From assembly GCA_963924555.1 (NCBI GenBank), contig OZ004585.1, positions 6,585,488-6,649,487 on the forward strand: a DNA stretch of 64,000 bases. Direction: 5' to 3'. Origin of the DNA: Crambe crambe. Taxonomy: Eukaryota; Porifera; Demospongiae; Poecilosclerida; Crambeidae. Positions 1 through 10,956 of the stretch are shown in pieces. Under the pieces are notes generated by a model. The model ran no database searches and was not told the origin of the DNA. It saw only the letters and a program-made list of their open reading frames with translations. The stretch's first letter is position 1. Each line of letters starts with the position of its first letter. The translations under genes and the position numbers were made by a program.

Positions 1-387
1 TAGATCAATTGACAGAATACCACCCACACAAGATGCACTACTTCAGCACACTCGTACTCAGCATGCACTGTCCAAGCTGGAATCTGGACCACCTGCATGC
101 AAACACAGCCAGTTATTTCTTCACCACATGAATTCTCGTAGACCAAGGAGTCAACATCAGGGCCTTGGATCCCAGTGTGGATTACAATCACAGAAGTTTC
201 CAGAGCATGCAGCGAACTCGTAAAATGTTCATGCAAAGGAGATTATACCAGATGCAAATGTGCTAAAGCTAATCTTCAATGCTCATCACTTTGCCAATGC
301 AAATGTAATGACTCTGTTTACACTAAACTAATTTTGCATCAGTTATTTTTTCTCGCGCAGCCATTTGTTCTTAACCATAAGTGCTAA
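1..387 (+). pseudogene. Remnant of a mobile-element protein with C-terminal CXC cysteine cluster
   Basis: Two adjacent stretches in different frames resemble consecutive parts of one protein. The first (about 8-60) reads IPPTQDALLQHTR and the second (175-320) reads WITITEVSRAC followed by a cysteine array, CSCKGDYTRCKCAKANLQC then SLCQCKC. From general knowledge, this order (IPPTxxALxQH, then a WxxLPEASKAC-like segment, then a Tesmin/TSO1-like CXC cluster) occurs at the C-terminus of a protein found in many copies in invertebrate genomes and thought to belong to mobile elements. The part between the two stretches is out of frame and no start or upstream domain is present in the window, so it is a broken 3' fragment. 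The cysteine pattern is directly visible; the family assignment is by pattern memory. Confidence 0.5.
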
Positions 388-473
388 ATTATTGTTGAAG
401 TTAGCTCCTAGCCTAGTAAGGGATCTTCATGTAAAAGTGACTGCAATAGCCTACTATAATCTTCACTTTGTAT

Positions 474-655
474 GCAATTTGCAGTGATTTATCTTATAAT
501 TGCCGAATATGGCGGCCATTTTGTTATTCTGCGAGTGCGCTAGGAATATTTTCCACTTTGTAACTGCTATTGTGAATAATAATGCAATTTTCAGTCATTT
601 ATCACAAGATAATTGCTGAATATGGCGGCCATTTTATTATTCTGCGAGTACGCTA
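474..655 (+). repeat. Two-copy direct repeat of about 70 bp
   Basis: Positions 474-544 and 584-655 are near-identical. Both contain ATATGGCGGCCATTTT followed by ATTATTCTGCGAGT or TTATTCTGCGAGT and then CGCTA(G/A)GAAT. Around 40 bp of unrelated sequence lies between them. Confidence 0.7.
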
Positions 656-772
656 AGAATTTGTCGGGGGCTCCTAGGCTAATATTGTTTAGTATCACAA
701 AATGAACTCTTGTGCAAAAAATGGCACTTTTGTCCGCCCGGTAACGATTATTTCACTAAGCAACCTGACTAT

Positions 773-1093
773 AAGGGAAAAAGCATTTCGTGAAATGAAA
801 AAAGATGTAGGGATGACCACTGCTCAAAAAAGTAAGGAAACAAGGGTAGGTATGAAGGATGGAAGGATGGAAATGGGATCAGTCTTTGTTCTACATATCC
901 AGCCAACAATCCTACATATACGCACTATATGAAGCTACCTGACGTATATGTAGGGATTGTTGGCTGGATATACAGAACAAAGACTGATCCCATTTCCATC
1001 CTTCCATCCTTCATACCTACCCTTGTTTCCTTACTTTTTCGAGCAGTGGTCATCCCTACATCTTTTTTCATTTCATGAAATGCTTTTTCCCTT
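773..1093. mobile_element. Foldback element, copy 1 (long near-perfect inverted repeat)
   Basis: The left arm starts AAGGGAAAAAGCATTTCGTG and is mirrored at the right end by the complement finishing TGCTTTTTCCCTT. Each arm is roughly 130-150 bp with a short central spacer, so the whole element could fold as one hairpin. Related copies lie at about 3862-4130, 22575-22865, 24578-24868 and 25388-25637. Open frames over it appear on both strands with the same peptide because the arms are complementary; they are not genes. Confidence 0.85.
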
Positions 1094-1896
1094 ACTTGTT
1101 CTAATTACGCAAAATTGAAAAATGGATAAGTGCTATTATCAAGTCCTTCAATATGGATGTCGAAGTCCTCAGATCCATCAGTAGCAACAGATATGCCACA
1201 CTTACTTTCTAAATAGTCTGACTGTTATCTCTGTTCCATGACAACGCTTCCCAGGCTTGCCCAACCCACTTAGTTATCAAGACGTGTCTTTCACTAGAAG
1301 ATATTCTTGCTAACTTGTTCCTGCCAGCAGGTTGTACAAGCCTTATCCAACCTTTGGTGTAGTATTTAATGCTCCTTTTAAGAAGAAGGCAGCAGAAGCT
1401 GCAGCTATGAAGCACATGTAAGACAACCTTGAAGCATATATATGTTAATGGCAAGTTCACAGCGAATTCTCTGAGCTTTGTGCAAATCGAGAATAAGGAT
1501 GGACTCTTCAGTAACATGAGGCTTCCAACAATTCATAGCCCAATATTTCATAATCTTTTCGTCGCACCATGCAACTAGACAATGACTTGCTTGTCATATT
1601 GCATCCATTCTTGCAAAGTTAGCTATTCACTTTCCCTTACCTCAAATAATTTTTATCCATCTGCCAATATATATTTAATTATACAGTACATTGACGTTTA
1701 TCCAATCCTGAAGTTCAAGCACGGACCTAAACAGTTGAAGCATTGGTAGTGTCATAAGTTTGACCTTCGGCAAAAGAAAATGGGAGGGGGTACTGTTTGA
1801 CCAACTGTATCAAGCAAGTGAGTCAAGCACTTGTAAACTACTACCTGTGGCTGTTTAGGTTGTTTTCTCCCATTGCAGATATTTAACAGTCCTTAA
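1094..1896. other. No gene recognised
   Basis: About 800 bp between the foldback element and the TTAA-flanked element. Only a short antisense open frame (1209-1517) lies here, without recognisable motifs. I see no domain or repeat that I can name. Confidence 0.5.
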
Positions 1897-2880
1897 GGGG
1901 GCTCCGACATGACTACGTGCATGCGCAACTAAGTATAAGCACTAATAACGAATCATTATTGTGGAAAACGAGCTGAAAAACCACAAGAAGGTTAGGAATG
2001 TAACTTTGTGCAGGTTGCACATGAGCCATGCAAGCAGGAAAAGTAATAATAGTAAATAATTCATTCAATTGCATGTAGCTATAATAGCTAGTATAGGTAG
2101 CATTCCTGAAGAAATAATGTAGGCGATCTATAATTATCTCCAGCGCCAGATTCAGAGCCTATTCCAGAGCCAGTGTCACCGGAAGAGTCTGGCCCGAGCG
2201 AGACTAACTCCAGAGCTAGTCTGGGCTAGCAGACCTCCAGTACAAAGAGGTGTTGAGATCCAGACGAGTCCGAAGTGTAACGTTGAGAGAGAGAGAGCCA
2301 GACTCTCCTGAGTCCAGGATCAGGGCCGCCTCACCGTGGCATGAACGATCACTCGACCAACGGTAGAAAGAATCGGCATCCTGCCGGATATAATGGGTGG
2401 GGCAGGGGTGGGGCTGTGTATCGGTATACCTGCAGATGCCTGTAAATCCAGAAGAGTCCGTACTTGGCATGTTGTTTCCTCATGGTCTTGCTACTGATGG
2501 GATTAGGAAATCTTCAAAAACTTAAGTGATCAGCGCTTTCAGCAGTTCATTCTAAAGCTAGAAATTCGTGTATCTAGGAAGCTAGGTTATATAGAGACGA
2601 TTCGATCCGTAGTTGTCTTATAAGCATGCAAAGGAAGGATGTGAAACTATTTTCAACACTGTAAGTTTAGCACAAAAAAAGAAGTAGTCCTTTTAGCTTC
2701 AAGTGGTGCTAGCCTCTCGGTACGTAACTGCCCCATTTTTTCTAGTTCTTGGGAGATCAGCGACCGTAGATAAGTCCTCCACTGTGATCTTTGTACCTTA
2801 TCTCTGCAAGTGTCGGTAGTCTCGATATCAGTCCCTAGCAACCTGTAAAACAAGCGCGTGGGCGGGATGTCGGAGCCCCC
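1897..2880. mobile_element. TTAA-flanked non-autonomous DNA transposon
   Basis: The sequence GGGGGCTCCGACAT at 1897-1910 is matched exactly in inverted orientation by ATGTCGGAGCCCCC at 2867-2880. Both ends are directly flanked by TTAA (1893-1896 and 2881-2884), which fits a 4-bp TTAA target site duplication. TTAA targeting is known for piggyBac and Kolobok superfamilies; the ends alone do not decide which. The 984-bp interior has no transposase frame, only short open frames (for example 2216-2470 antisense), so it is non-autonomous. Confidence 0.8.
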
Positions 2881-2884
2881 TTAA

Positions 2885-3861
2885 AATGAAAATTTACCAC
2901 CAAAAAAGACGTCGCATAGGTCTAGTCCTCAAGGAAAAATGAGAAGCAACTCAAACTAAAGAGACACATGCAAATCTACCTTTGGTCAATACAATTCTTG
3001 TTATCATATGTCTTGAAAAACTTCCAGATTTGTGCAAAGAGGAGATGCTTTTAAATGTTTTACTTGTTTAGCTGCATGCTGCTCAGTTCATAATGGCTTT
3101 ATCTGGAAATGTGGAGTTTCTACCTAAGTGACCTCTTAGGTTAATAGATGGGAATAGGGAGGAGTTATGGGCTACTCTTGTCTGGATTAGTGATTCCTGG
3201 AATATTTCTTATTTACAACTTGAGCAATCCATGTCCCAGTCCTGACCCCTTCTCCTTCCAATTTTAAATGGGCTTGAGAGTGGTTTGACAGTCCCCAGCC
3301 AAGTATTTGAGATCTAGTTCATATGTAGAGCATATGTAGAGGCTGTGAAGTGATTTCCTTCAAGTTATTTATAATGGCCACAGGTTATTAGATCAGTGCT
3401 TGCTACTAAAGCATAGAATACTTTATGGCCACCTATGGGCCTTCTAACTCTTATTAGAGAGAGGAATAGAGTAGAATCCTAGAAATTTATCCTTCTACAA
3501 GTAAGTACATAGATTTTTGCTGACCCCAGAAAAGTGAGAAGTAACTAGCTTCCTAGAAATCTTGTTACAGCTCCCTAAGGGCTCCAACTCAATATCCTTC
3601 AATAAGCCTGCTGATTTTGAGATATTTAGCGATTTAGTAGTGTGAATAGAGTGGGCTTTACTGGGCCGATTTCCTTGCTTCTTGGAAAAATCAAAGAACA
3701 AGCCTATGTCAACATGGAGGTGGGCTCTATTTCGTTTAGTTAGCCACGAGGCACTTGCTGTAGTGCATTTTTGTGACATCATTTGGGTTGCTAGGCCTGT
3801 TGCTAAACGCTATTGAATCAATTTATAATATATTCATGATGTCATCAAATGTCCATGATTG
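2885..3861. other. No gene recognised
   Basis: Roughly 1 kb without a supportable gene. A 95-codon antisense frame (3495-3782) has no recognisable domain and no clear start or splice context. Confidence 0.45.
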
Positions 3862-4460
3862 GAAATGGGATCAATCTTTGTTCTGTATATTCAGCCAACA
3901 ATCCCTACATATATGTCGGGTAGCTTCAGATTATAGTGCAGTAATGTACGTATATGTTGACAGAACAAAGATTGATCCCATTTCCATCCTTCTTGTTTCC
4001 TTACTTTTTTGAGCAGTGGTCATCCCTACATCTTTTTTCTTCTCTTTTATGGTTTTAGCTATGTATAGAGTTCATTCTTCTATGTGTATGCAGGGACGAA
4101 TAGTTCTTCAATAGCATAGCAACAAGTCAAGGTGTTGTGTTATTGTTGAGCTATACTTGGAGATCGAAGATGCTGAAACAGAGTCTACCGGTAGATGGAT
4201 TGGTGAATCTAAAATGATCTAGATAGCTGAGTAATATTATAATTTCAAATAATTGGATATCAAATACATGCGCATGCGTATTATAGAAAAGATGGCTTCC
4301 ACTAATTGAATCAGTCGAGTGCTGTGCTCTGTAGTGTCTCGACTCTTTCGAGGATCAATGAGTAAAAAAGATCGTAGTTGGTAAAATTTGGAGTGGATTT
4401 ATCCAGAAATCAAGCTGTAGCTTGAGTGGTTCGAGAGATATGGTTATCTAAGAATAATAA
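3862..4460 (-). mobile_element. Composite foldback repeat, inverted partial copy
   Basis: Positions 3862-4130 repeat the foldback core (the AATCCCTACATATA and GAGCAGTGGTCATCCCTACA segments). Positions 4230-4460 carry, in inverse orientation, the same flanking body seen at 22092-22330, 24073-24310 and 24897-25140, including the palindrome GCGCATGCGT and the TCGAGGATCAA segment. So the core and the body travel together as one repeat family. This copy lacks the AGAGAGTGCGG terminus found elsewhere. Confidence 0.7.
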
Positions 4461-5289
4461 TAATAACTAGTGAGTACCCGCAGAAACTCTGCACACGCCC
4501 GCACCCGCAAAAACTCTACACACGAATGTGTGTCAGGCTTGTAATCAGGAGACCATGAGATCAAGTCCTACCAGTGACATATGTGAAGGGTACAAGTTAT
4601 GCATGTCAAGGAAAAGGTCTATTTCTGCAAGACATGCAAATCAGATTGTAATGTGAAAACCGATTTAATTGTGCGAATATACTTGTACCCATCACATTAT
4701 GATGTTTACTCTTCCTTTTCACATGCATTTATTTGTAGTGAGTCTGAACCTACATCCTATATAGGACAGTAAAGGCAGTATGGTCAGCTGTACACTGTTG
4801 AGCAGTAATGCCTTAAACTGACTATCTCTTCTCAGTAAGTGGTGTGGGTACCCTGAACCACAACTGAATTTGATTTGATTCCAGATACCTGGGTGGACTG
4901 GTGGCATGGTATTAGATGAATAGTCTGACCATAAGTACCACAACCATCATTTAGAGTGCATAGGATTTTGGATATTTTCTCACATGCAACATAGCTACTC
5001 AATCCATTTCTCAACAGGAGTAAATCCTTTCGATCGATCCCAAATTTTCATTTTAACCAGTAAACAGTTCTTTGAGTGCAGAGGGATAATCAGTAAGAGG
5101 TAATAGACTAATTTTTCTACTGTGACAGCAATTGAGAGCTTCACTTGCAAACCTCAAACTTGACCATGTTGCAATGGCAAACTGAAGACATTGGCCCAAG
5201 GTAGATGCGGCTTATTTCATTAGCAGCTTTGTTCTTCCCTGTTAATATTCTCTCTCACTGGCGGACATTTCTTCTCTTCTTCTTCTCTC
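4461..5289. other. No gene recognised
   Basis: Short open frames only (4719-4943 and 4832-5014, antisense), with overlapping frames and no known motif. Confidence 0.45.
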
Positions 5290-5536
5290 CTTCACTCTGT
5301 GCCTCTCTTTCTCTTGCTCTTTCATTTTCTGTCAAGTCTGTTTTTCGACTTCTCTGTCTCTCTCTTTCCCTTGCTCTTTCATCTTCATCTCCAACTTCTC
5401 TGCCTCTCTCTCTCCCTTGCTCTTTCATCTTCATCTCCAACTTCTCTGCCTCTCTCTCTCCCTTGCTCTTTCATCTTCATCTCCGACTTCTCTGCCTCTC
5501 TCTCTCCCTTGCTCTTTCATCTTCATCTCCGACTCT
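5290..5536. repeat. 46-bp CT-rich minisatellite, about 4-5 units
   Basis: The block CTTCTCTG recurs at 5349, 5395, 5441 and 5487, giving an exact 46-bp period, with a diverged unit upstream. Each unit contains CCCTTGCTCTTTCATCTTCA. Long open frames across it are simple consequences of CT-rich sequence. Confidence 0.85.
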
Positions 5537-5819
5537 CTCCCTCCATTGCTCTTCTAGTGTTACCTGAACTTCACCTCTGCCTCTCTCTCCTTGCTGTAAG
5601 CTGAATTTCCCGCCATTATATTTAAGCGCAGTCATGTTTAAGTATGCACGCATTCGTCACCACCTCTCGTCTTGCTGCTCTGTGGGAGTTAAATTATCCC
5701 TCTCATGGCTGAACCTCTAGGTGGCCTCACGGAGGATGCTATCACTTGATCCCACCTCCTCCACCAAGCACCTTTTCATGCATGTTGCCATTGCTCTTTG
5801 ACATAGGAATGCAAGTTTG

Positions 5820-6240
5820 TTACTTGTTTTATTGTCCTTTGTTTGTTTCTCTTTTGGTTTCATCTTTTCACAATCATCAAAATTCAGTGATAAAAAACAA
5901 ACAAAAAACAATATCCTTTTAAAAATCAAATGTTCGTAGCATTGCCGTTGTAGTCAGTTTTTCTTTTCACTTTTTTTTGTCCCTTGTTTGTATCTCTTTG
6001 GGTTTCATCATCATTAAATTTCAGTGAAAAAAAAACAAAAAAAACAGCATGTCTGATCTGCAATATCCTTTTAAAAATAAAATATTCGTAGCATTGCCGT
6101 TGTATAGTCATTTTTTCTTTTCACTTTTTTGTCCCTTTTCTGTATCTCCTTGGAAAAAAAAAACAACAAAACAGCATATTTGATCTGCAATATCCTTTAA
6201 ATATTCTTTAAAAATCAAGTGTAAGTAACATTGTCGTTGC
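5820..6240 (+). repeat. AT-rich tandem repeat of about 140 bp, three units
   Basis: Each unit contains, in order, a TTGTCCCTT or similar block, GTTTC or ATCTCCTTGG, an A-rich run, CTGCAATATCCTTT, then a segment ending GTAGCATTGCCGTTGTAGTCA. The third unit ends AACATTGTCGTTGCAGTCA and runs directly into a tRNA-like sequence, suggesting that the repeat and the tRNA-like part belong to one element. Confidence 0.6.
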
Positions 6241-6305
6241 AGTCACGCGGTAGCGCGTTGGCTTGCGAAGCCCGAGGACTCGGTTCGATCCCTAACTCAA
6301 TCTGG
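6233..6305 (+). ncRNA. tRNA-like sequence, probable tRNA-derived SINE head
   Basis: It contains GGTAGCGCGTTGG (D-arm/box A region), an anticodon-like loop TTGCGAA flanked by partly pairing TTGGC and GCCCG, and a perfect RNA polymerase III box B, GGTTCGATCCC. The loop would give anticodon GCG. The T stem and acceptor stem do not pair properly, so this is a decayed or SINE-type tRNA relative, not a working tRNA gene. A run of T residues follows at about 6306, like a Pol III terminator. Confidence 0.5.
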
Positions 6306-6434
6306 TTTTTTTTCTTTCTCAATTTTTAACTGTGATGATTTCCTTGCGTACGTACGTACGCACTGACAAGCACATTATTATATAGAAGATAACTAGGGTA
6401 TGTTCGTGTAACATATTCAATCGGCGAGCGAAGT

Positions 6435-9075
6435 AGTTGCAGTCGCGTAGCCACCCGACCGGAAGTGACATTGAAATAATACATTTCCTTTTTCAAAACA
6501 ATTTTTAACTCCGCGAATTTATCAATAATGTTAGCTACATGAAAAATTATACACAGGCCGCAAAAAAAAGGTTAGCTACAAGAGCAGCTACAAAAATAAC
6601 AAGGAAGAAGTGTTCTATCCCATCGTTCTTGAAATGTTCATTCGTTTTCTTGTACGAAGTAATTAACCACGTTGTAAAGTAAGCAGGTAGGTCTGTAGAC
6701 TTTTGGCACAAATCATTCCGCAAGCAAGACAGTATTAGTCACCCCCCTCACTAAGTAGCTTAATGATAGATGCACCAAATATCCAAAAAACTGTAACTGC
6801 AAAAGTATTATACAAGTAGTTATGCGTGCTTCATTTATTGAATAATAATAGAATATTAAAACCAAAATTAGTCATGTCAAAAGTTCATCCTTGCCACCCT
6901 CAACATCCTGATGGTCCATGTTCTCTTTGTAAACAAGAGTGAAACTATTACTCCCATCCATCTTCATGGAATTATAGAGGAACTCCTTCAGTTAGAGAGG
7001 CAAGTTGTATCTGTAAGTTATATGAAAGGAATATAAAAGAAATGTATATCACTGCATCATTCCAGTGCACCACGATGTAGACAATATATTATGGGCCCAA
7101 GCAGGCACTACAAGGGCTTATCGAGTCGCGAAGCGACGAGAGGGCATGCAACTTCCAATGCTCTGTATATAGACGGCGTAATGTAAAATATTACTATAAA
7201 TAGCTTAGGTTCCGTCTGCATATGTCCGGATACTGCAGTAAACTGTGGTTAAATATAGTAACAATTTACATTTTGCCGTCTATACTAGTTGCATGCCCTC
7301 TCGCCGCTTTGCGGCTCAATACGCCCTTGCCGGTACCCAGATCCCCAAACCACTAGCTTCATTTCTCTACTCATGGTGACATTGAAACATCAAGAGACGA
7401 TACTAGGACAATACATGCACTAACTGTTATAACACCCACCTTTCAATCATAAGCCATAAGCCATGATCACAATCTTGATGATTTACTTCAACAAGTGAAC
7501 TCTGTGGGGGCAGAAAGGGAGATAGATAATAGTATGTGAAAGAAGAGGCAGGGGTTCACCCTTGGGATTTCAGTAAATTAACTAAATGACATAGTTACAG
7601 CAAGCCTTCTATTCCATTTATAGTACTATGCTTAGTTAGATGAGCATGGCTGAGTCCCCCAAGGCTAAGAGACATTACAAAGAATAGATAGATCAAATTT
7701 CCGGGAATAGGTACCAGCTCTGAAGGTCCTTAGAGCACATATTGATAGGTGATGTAATGTCCATTGACAATACATACAATACATAGTCATTGTTAATATC
7801 ATACAGTCCACCCAAAAGGTGAGGTCAGGCAAAAGTGGGCATGGTTAGGCCAAAACTTTTCCACACACAAGTGTGCAGATATGCTGCCCCCTCCCCCTTA
7901 TTTCTCAACCTTCATCCCCCCGTATAATGAAACCCTGATAGGTACTAGAGATTCATGGTCTTTGAGATCGTCTTGTATCTTTTCAAGAATTACAAAAGAC
8001 ACCCCCATCCCCTTAGTGTTTTGGTTAGGCATGTGATGAGATCTGTGCCAATGATCTTACTGTGTGACAGTCGAGGTTACTTTGATGCTCTACAATGAAA
8101 ATTTCTGCCTTTCAAACTTTTTTCAAAAGTAGAAAGTGTGAATAAAGTTTGATTTCTACCCTCAATTATCACATGTACAGAAATGCCAAAAAATGGCATT
8201 GAGCAAGCATCTCTTCTTATTTCTGACTTGCTTGCATCTTTTATTGCTTCTTTCATAAATAGATCATAAGTATTGGTCAGTAGTATAACTTAAATCACCC
8301 CTTAAACCACATGCCTACAAATCCTTTGAGAGTCGGACATTCACCGAAAGACAAAAGGACAAAGAAAGAAAGTGAAATAGGATTCAAATACTGGGTGGTT
8401 TGCATTAGAGAGTACATCCCAGATAGAAATCTACTCATAGCTAAGCAATAAAAGGTATATGCAAGTGGAACCCAAGAACAGGTGTGCACCATATAGAATC
8501 CTTGTTGAATGACATGTACAACAGAGATGCAAGTGTAAAAAAGCAGTGTTCTCCCCAGTATATCTTAAGAATAAGGGCCCACAATGCCTTCAAGTACATC
8601 TTCCCATTGATGTGGTCAATAGAATGCTGATTAACCACAAATACGTGACGGAATGACTTCATTCGAACACTGATCACTTGGCACAAATCATTCCGCAACG
8701 TGCACTCAACCTTTTTTTGTCCAAATACTCTAGAACATACTCTGAACTTACCTTTCGTTGAATCTTGAAACTGCAAAATACTTCTGCTGAATGTTAGCGG
8801 CAAAAGTCGTAGCTCGAGGCAGCTTGCTAAATTGGTAAGGAGCAAGGTCAGCTGCCTGTTTCTCTTCGTAGCGCTAGTCTTACATCGAAAAGTTGGTAAA
8901 TCGGTAAAATACTTTCATTTAGCAAAATAATTGTGTAAGAAACTTCTCATTCCATCACCGCTACACGCTGTTAAGAAACTATAAAACTGACCACCTCGGC
9001 CTTATAAAATTTGGCCATTTTGGCCCATGACGTCACTTCCGGTCTGCAATAGAATTTGCACGGTGGCTACACGAC
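6435..9075 (-). mobile_element. Possible degenerate 2.6-kb DNA transposon
   Basis: At the left, CAGTCGCGTAGCCACC and GACCGGAAGTGAC lie close together (6439-6472). At the right the inverse complement of both blocks occurs (GTCACTTCCGGTC at about 9030, GGTGGCTACACGACTG at 9063-9078). That gives an imperfect terminal inverted repeat. The segment TGGCACAAATCATTCCGCAA occurs twice inside in the same orientation (about 6707 and 8678). The largest internal frames (8295-8492 and 8441-8845, antisense) show no transposase motif that I recognise. Everything between could also be unrelated intergenic DNA. Confidence 0.3.
7111..7329. mobile_element. MITE with about 42-bp terminal inverted repeats
   Basis: The left end CAAGGGCTTATCGAGTCGCG, continuing AAGCGACGAGAGGGCATGCA, is mirrored by the right end, which contains TGCATGCCCTCTCGCCGC and closes ATACGCCCTTG. 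The inner part of each arm (TATAGACGGC and GCCGTCTATA) also pairs. No coding frame is present. Confidence 0.8.
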
Positions 9076-9289
9076 TGGTTGGTGAAAGTCATTTGTACTT
9101 TGACTTACTAAGATATTGCAGCTGCATACATAGGAGGCTGTATAATGCTTACCACAAGCACTTAGAAAGCCAAGCGCCTACAATCCACTTAGCGCCTCTA
9201 TGACAAAATGCTGTAGAAAACAATAAGCTCAAGCTGTTCATGTTTCATTTGTGGGGTCAAAGGTCAAACGAACGTGCACATGCGTATTA

Positions 9290-9602
9290 TTAACTATGCC
9301 CGCTAGCTATTGACGTACGTATATATATATCTCGAGCACCCGTTGACATGACCAGAGAGTGGCTCGCTTCGCTCGCCAATAATAGAGAAGAAGAAGAATC
9401 CAGCAATTTACCTGCTTGCCGTATTTCTGAAACGGTAAGCTCCCTGGTCCTGAAACTTGGTCTGCACATTGTAGTAGGCTGGATAATCATTCATAGTAGC
9501 TTTTGTTAGGTCTAAGTGGGGGAACTAGAATTTCACTTTTGTATTAGTCTATAGGCGGCGCGCGCAGCAGTCCGAGTCATCCCTACATACCGCACTCTCT
9601 GA
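9290..9602 (-). mobile_element. Inverted partial copy of the AGAGAGTGCGG repeat family
   Basis: Reading the minus strand from 9602, it starts TCAGAGAGTGCGGTATGTAG and continues through a GC-rich CGCGCGCCGCCTATAGAC segment to GAATGATTATCCAGCCTACT and a sequence that encodes CRPSFRTRELTVSEIRQAGK in one frame. The same series occurs at 23800-24025 on the plus strand. Here the terminal hairpin has lost its second arm. Confidence 0.7.
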
Positions 9603-10164
9603 GTACAGATTTATGCCTTGAATGTAGACATAGTGCAGCCTAGTTTATCTGGCTTGTATATTAATTATCATTCCCATTACCCATTATGGGGGATGCAATT
9701 ACTCAACGTAATGAATTTCCACATGAAACGTAACACCCCTGATAGCAACTCTTCAACCACTTTACATAACCTGTCATATTATTTGCACTTAGAGCCTTCA
9801 AATGTAGAGCAAGTACCTGAAATTAGTTTAGTTTTACTGTTAATTTTATTGGCCGAGCAAAGCAAGCCCACACACTAGTGGAGAAAAAAGTACATACCAT
9901 ATATATATTTCAAAGGGTGAAAGTTTCATGGATTAGGAAATGCATGCAGGCTCTATTCGCAATGACTCAGTGTTGATTGTTCAGAGAGGAGCTAAATTTT
10001 TTGAAACCTGTATTTTATTCAGCAAGCTACAAAGGCCTAGCTAGTAAGTTTCATTGTGCTGAGTCAGTGGGATGCACTCGTAGATTCAAAGGTCAGAACT
10101 TCAGTTCACATGAAATATTGGTGAATAATATCTATTGAGTCTGTGGGAAGACTATAATTATGCA
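9603..10164. other. No gene recognised
   Basis: An 86-codon plus-strand frame (9618-9878) exists, starting at a non-ATG codon, without recognisable motif. Nothing else supportable. Confidence 0.45.
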
Positions 10165-10734
10165 GTATAGGGTAGGTGTGGGTATTATGAGTCAGCTAAG
10201 TATTGTTGCTCTTTTCTTGGAAATGGACTATCTTAGAATCCTGAAAATTGCTCCAGATATAAAATAGGTTATGTAGAACTAATGTGTGGAGAAAGTAATA
10301 AAAATATTGCATCTTGAAGATAGGAGTTATGATCTCACATAACATACTCAGGAAGGTATTATGAGTCATAGGTATGAATTATGAGTCGCTGGCTTGATTT
10401 TTGTCTCTAAAAATTGATAATGTAGTTAAGATTTCTACAAAATAAAAATAATAACCTTAGATTACTTTAAAATTCACTTTTTACTCCATCTTGTGGCATC
10501 ATTGCTTCCCTGCGCTTTTTTTATTCAGATTGGTTACGATTGTACCCATTTTAAAACTTCTCATTTAAGATTATGTTTATGCATGAATAAGGCATTTTCT
10601 GGATGATTTTATTTGATCAAAAGACCAAAAAAATGATTAAGTTTTCATATCTAAAGTATCAACTCTTGTAGATTCTTATCAAGTGGTGAACCCATAATAG
10701 GGACTGACTCATAATACCCACACCTACCCTATAC
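10165..10734. mobile_element. 570-bp MITE with 30-bp terminal inverted repeats
   Basis: GTATAGGGTAGGTGTGGGTA at the left, continuing TTATGAGTCA, is matched by TGACTCATAATACCCACACC, continuing TACCCTATAC, at the right. The motif ATTATGAGTC recurs internally near 10351 and 10378. If TA is the target duplication, the element proper starts TAGGG. The interior is AT-rich and non-coding. Confidence 0.8.
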
Positions 10735-10956
10735 TTAATACTAATCTGATATTATTCTAATCTGGAAGAATCCTAAAAGAGATTATCACAGGCATGCTAG
10801 AAACTTAACCATCTGAGTTTGCTGGCTAGAGAATGATTGCCTGGATGATTGAACTTTTACTTTAGTTTTTAGCAATAGAAATGTAGCTATTAAATGTTTT
10901 TGAACTGCGCAAATCCACATACATAAGTCAAGTGACATTACAATACTCCACCAATA

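Noticed and set aside
5205..5604. Leu/Ser-rich and Glu/Arg-rich open frames of up to 120 codons
   Set aside because: They cover the 46-bp CT-rich minisatellite and only reflect its composition.
6233..6305. Functional tRNA-Arg gene
   Set aside because: Acceptor and T stems do not pair although box B is perfect; called a tRNA-like SINE head instead.
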